This document shows, one piece after another, positions 62,026-64,000 of a stretch of 64,000 nucleotides of DNA (positions are counted from its first letter, which is position 1; every line of letters starts with the position of its first letter). The notes beneath the pieces were generated by a model. That model made no database searches and was not told where the DNA came from. It was given only the letters and a program-made list of their open reading frames with translations. The DNA is from Nitrososphaerota archaeon (GTDB lineage: Archaea > Thermoproteota > Nitrososphaeria > Nitrososphaerales > Nitrosopumilaceae). The translations under genes were made by a program, and so were the position numbers. The stretch is taken from positions 1 through 64,000 of the forward strand of contig JAGWHF010000007.1 of the NCBI GenBank assembly GCA_028866895.1, written 5' to 3'.

Positions 62026-62583
62026 ATGGCAAAGAAGATAAACAAGGATGGCGAGAAGGTTGCCGATAAACCGGCATCAAAGAACAAGAACAAGATAATC
62101 GCAGTTATAGTTATTGCCGCAATAATAGGCGGGGGCGCGTATTTTCTACACAAGTCGGACAACACCGTAGATAAAGCCTATTCTGCAATTGACGGAATCC
62201 CATGCGAAACCCAGGAATATTCAACCTTTCACATACATGCGCACCTTGACGCCTTCGTCAATGGCCAGCATATTACGGTTCCACAGTATATTGGAATCGA
62301 GGATAATACCTGTCTTTACTGGCTCCATACTCATGATACATCTGGTATTATGCACATAGAATCTCCTGTTCAGCAGAACTTTACGCTCGGTCAGTTCATG
62401 GATGTATGGAAATCAACTTCAACGGGAGTGCCAAGCGGAATTCCGATTATCTTCGTCAATGGACAGGAGGTTTCCACCAGCTTGGATAATACCATCCTTC
62501 ATGCACATGATGAGATTGCAATTGTTTACGGTCAGGCGCCGCCTAATATTCCGTCATTCTATCAGTTTCCTGAGGGTCTCTAA
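62026..62583 (+). CDS. Membrane-anchored His-rich protein
   Basis: 185 residues: basic N-terminus, one helix (IIAVIVIAAIIGGGAYFL), and an outside domain with FHIHAHLDAFVNGQ, LYWLHTHDTSGIMHIES and TILHAHDEIAIVYG. Ten or so His at regular spacing suggest a metal (possibly copper) site. Domain type is known from archaea and actinobacteria in my memory, function not established. Confidence 0.75.
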   Translation: MAKKINKDGEKVADKPASKNKNKIIAVIVIAAIIGGGAYFLHKSDNTVDKAYSAIDGIPCETQEYSTFHIHAHLDAFVNGQHITVPQYIGIEDNTCLYWLHTHDTSGIMHIESPVQQNFTLGQFMDVWKSTSTGVPSGIPIIFVNGQEVSTSLDNTILHAHDEIAIVYGQAPPNIPSFYQFPEGL

Positions 62584-62788
62584 CAGAATTTTGAAAAATG
62601 CGGTTTTTGTTTGAAAGAAACTGTAGTGGCAAATCAGGTTGCATGTCATCTTAACGGACAAACCTATCGAAGTGACAGACTTTCATTTGGGTTGAAACTA
62701 CAAACGCCTACAAAAACAGGAACGGACAAGCCACCGGACAAACTGCCCCGGACGCGAGAGGCCTATCATCTGTGAGGCGGAAATCTTG

Positions 62789-63730
62789 TTAGGCGGGTTT
62801 GGAAGTTTTTTTTATGCGACGCTTCTTTTTGTGGTTTCTGTAGTTCCAAATGAATATCATGAACCCTATGACGGATGATACTATAGTTCCAATTCCCACC
62901 ACAGGGGCAATGAAAAACTGGCCAATCCAGATCCCGCTGGCATCTCCAAGTTCAAGCAGGCCCCGCTGCCTTACAAAAAGGTTGAAGGAATTGTCAAGTG
63001 GGTATGTCTGCCTGCCCCCGTCGGAATACGTGCCATTTACGTGCATGAGGGCGTTTACTGGGGCCCCGATGTTCTTCTGAGTGCTGACCACGAAATCAAA
63101 ATCAATGGAACGGCCAGGATTCAATTCGGTTATCGTAAGGGTCCTGTTACCTTCCAGCATAAGTTGGGGGGATGATAATGACAACTTTACATTATATGCG
63201 GTGGCCCCCTGGTTTGACAGCGTTCCCCGTATCGGGATTGGTTCCCCCGAAAAGGCCTCATTTGGAGGCTGCAGGTTGAGAATCAGGGACGGCTTTGATT
63301 CGTCAAAAAATCGGGTCGTCTGGTCGACTGTGTTTTCTACGGGCTTGGAATCGAAGAGTCCCTTTACAAAATAATCAATTTTGACGTTTGCGACAAACGA
63401 TCCGTCAGGAACGCCATCCTTAAGGGTCGCGTTAAAATCGCTTCCAAACGAAGAGTCCTTGGCAAGCTTGTCAATATGAAAACTGTCTTTTGGGACTGCA
63501 AGCTCTGGGCATGTTATGGTGACAGTAATGTTTGACACCTGATCTACCGTGGGTGTGACGACAGAAGACAACACAAATTGCTTTCCTGGCATCAAGATGT
63601 CAGGATAACTGAGTGCGAGTCCTATGTTGGAATCTGAGATATTGTCCTGCTCGGCGTAGGCGGGAAGGAGAATGACTGCAAAAAGAATGGTGAGCGCCAC
63701 ATGTGGGATGAATTTGTGCAAAACTTTCAC
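62789..63730 (-). CDS. Secreted protein with CARDB/NEW3-like domains and C-terminal anchor
   Basis: 313 residues: signal peptide (HVALTILFAVILLPAYA), two beta-sandwich domains (VTITCPELAVPK; GEPIPIRGTLSNQGATAYNVKL), then an anchor (FIAPVVGIGTIVSSVIGFMIFI) and a very basic tail (NHKKKRRIKKTSK). The NQGATAYNV unit is typical of CARDB/NEW3. Envelope role likely. Confidence 0.75.
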   Translation of the reverse strand: MKVLHKFIPHVALTILFAVILLPAYAEQDNISDSNIGLALSYPDILMPGKQFVLSSVVTPTVDQVSNITVTITCPELAVPKDSFHIDKLAKDSSFGSDFNATLKDGVPDGSFVANVKIDYFVKGLFDSKPVENTVDQTTRFFDESKPSLILNLQPPNEAFSGEPIPIRGTLSNQGATAYNVKLSLSSPQLMLEGNRTLTITELNPGRSIDFDFVVSTQKNIGAPVNALMHVNGTYSDGGRQTYPLDNSFNLFVRQRGLLELGDASGIWIGQFFIAPVVGIGTIVSSVIGFMIFIWNYRNHKKKRRIKKTSKPA

Positions 63731-63856
63731 CTTTGTCTTATGAAATATCCCGAGTATTCAAAATTTCTTTCTTGTTTAATGCATTGTAATGAACCACTGC
63801 ACTATATCGACCTTTACTTTGTACTAATTGGTTCTATATCGCCAAGGTGGATAATC

Positions 63857-64000
63857 GTGCAGAAGCGGGTTCAAATGCATGACGAGTTCCTACCGACTCG
63901 CGCCAGACAACTAGGAAAGAACGGGGCAGGAGCGGGGTCGTCAATTCGAGGATTTGGTGGGGTCGGGTCGACCTGGAATATCCGCCGGAAGGGAAATGGA
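63857..64000 (+). CDS. Possible gene start, runs off the window
   Basis: From GTG 63857 (ATG 63878 as second choice) the frame is open to the window edge for 48 codons, with a Gly/Arg-rich sequence (KNGAGAGSSIRGFGGVGS). It is short and has no recognisable domain; only the sequence beyond 64000 can decide. 63731-63856 shows nothing. Confidence 0.2.
   Translation, partial: MQKRVQMHDEFLPTRARQLGKNGAGAGSSIRGFGGVGSTWNIRRKGNG

Noticed and set aside
63870-63935. GGGTTCAAATGC resembling a tRNA T-arm near the window end
   Set aside because: No matching T stem, acceptor stem or anticodon arm could be drawn around it.
1-64000. Search for anti-CRISPR, toxin-antitoxin or retron modules
   Set aside because: No protein or RNA in the window matched such a system by motif; the small winged-helix and zinc proteins are better explained as general regulators.

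Overview
The window looks like a chromosome segment of an ammonia-oxidising archaeon of the Nitrososphaera type (Thaumarchaeota/Nitrososphaerota). Support: an archaeal transcription factor B, many small winged-helix proteins of the type abundant in this group, archaeal C2H2 and zinc-ribbon mini-proteins, an EMC3/TMCO1-like membrane protein, a TRAM-domain protein, a membrane-anchored cupredoxin, a B12-type ribonucleotide reductase, frequent GTG/TTG starts and TATA-box-like elements close to start codons. No amo, urease or rRNA genes are in the window, so the assignment rests on style and family content.

Region 1 (1-13.2 kb) reads as an integrated element. It starts at what looks like the 3' end of a tRNA gene, followed by a tyrosine recombinase. 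An AT-rich operon then encodes a complete type I-B-like CRISPR-Cas system (cas8b, cas7, cas5, cas3, cas6, cas1, cas2, cas4), followed by a 29-repeat array. A 15-bp copy of the tRNA end recurs at 13.21 kb and would be the other attachment site. cas6 has no ATG, GTG or TTG start in the reading frame that encodes its N-terminus.

Region 2 (13.2-22 kb) holds a DUF167 protein, a cytosolic sensor histidine kinase, a zinc alcohol dehydrogenase-like protein and a tight five-gene minus-strand operon: TatD-like hydrolase, TIM-barrel epimerase, UbiA prenyltransferase, phosphodiesterase and second TIM-barrel epimerase. This resembles the bacterial/cyanobacterial ebo cluster, without eboA and with no dehydroquinate-synthase-like eboD.

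Region 3 (22-31 kb) has related winged-helix proteins, a PIG-L deacetylase and large secreted proteins, one of the spherulin-4 type.

Region 4 (31-37.3 kb) is a co-directional minus-strand gas-vesicle locus: GvpD-like ATPase, hypothetical protein, response regulator, GvpA, a zinc-ribbon protein, GvpJ-like, a GvpK protein with a GvpA-like C-terminal domain, GvpF/L, GvpG-like, and a histidine kinase whose start overlaps the stop of gvpG. It combines a very small structural set with built-in two-component genes.

Region 5 (37.5-64 kb) is mixed chromosomal content: TFB, more winged-helix proteins, a four-CBS protein, an RlmN-type radical SAM methyltransferase, secreted proteins and a cupredoxin, an HtpX-like protease, a surface protein with tandem repeats, a response regulator/histidine kinase pair, NrdJ, TRAM, TPR, EMC3-like and DUF2299-like proteins. 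A single-ORF IS66-type element has an intact 8-bp target duplication and splits a small gene. Beside it lies a membrane-protein pseudogene with at least two frameshifts and an internal stop.
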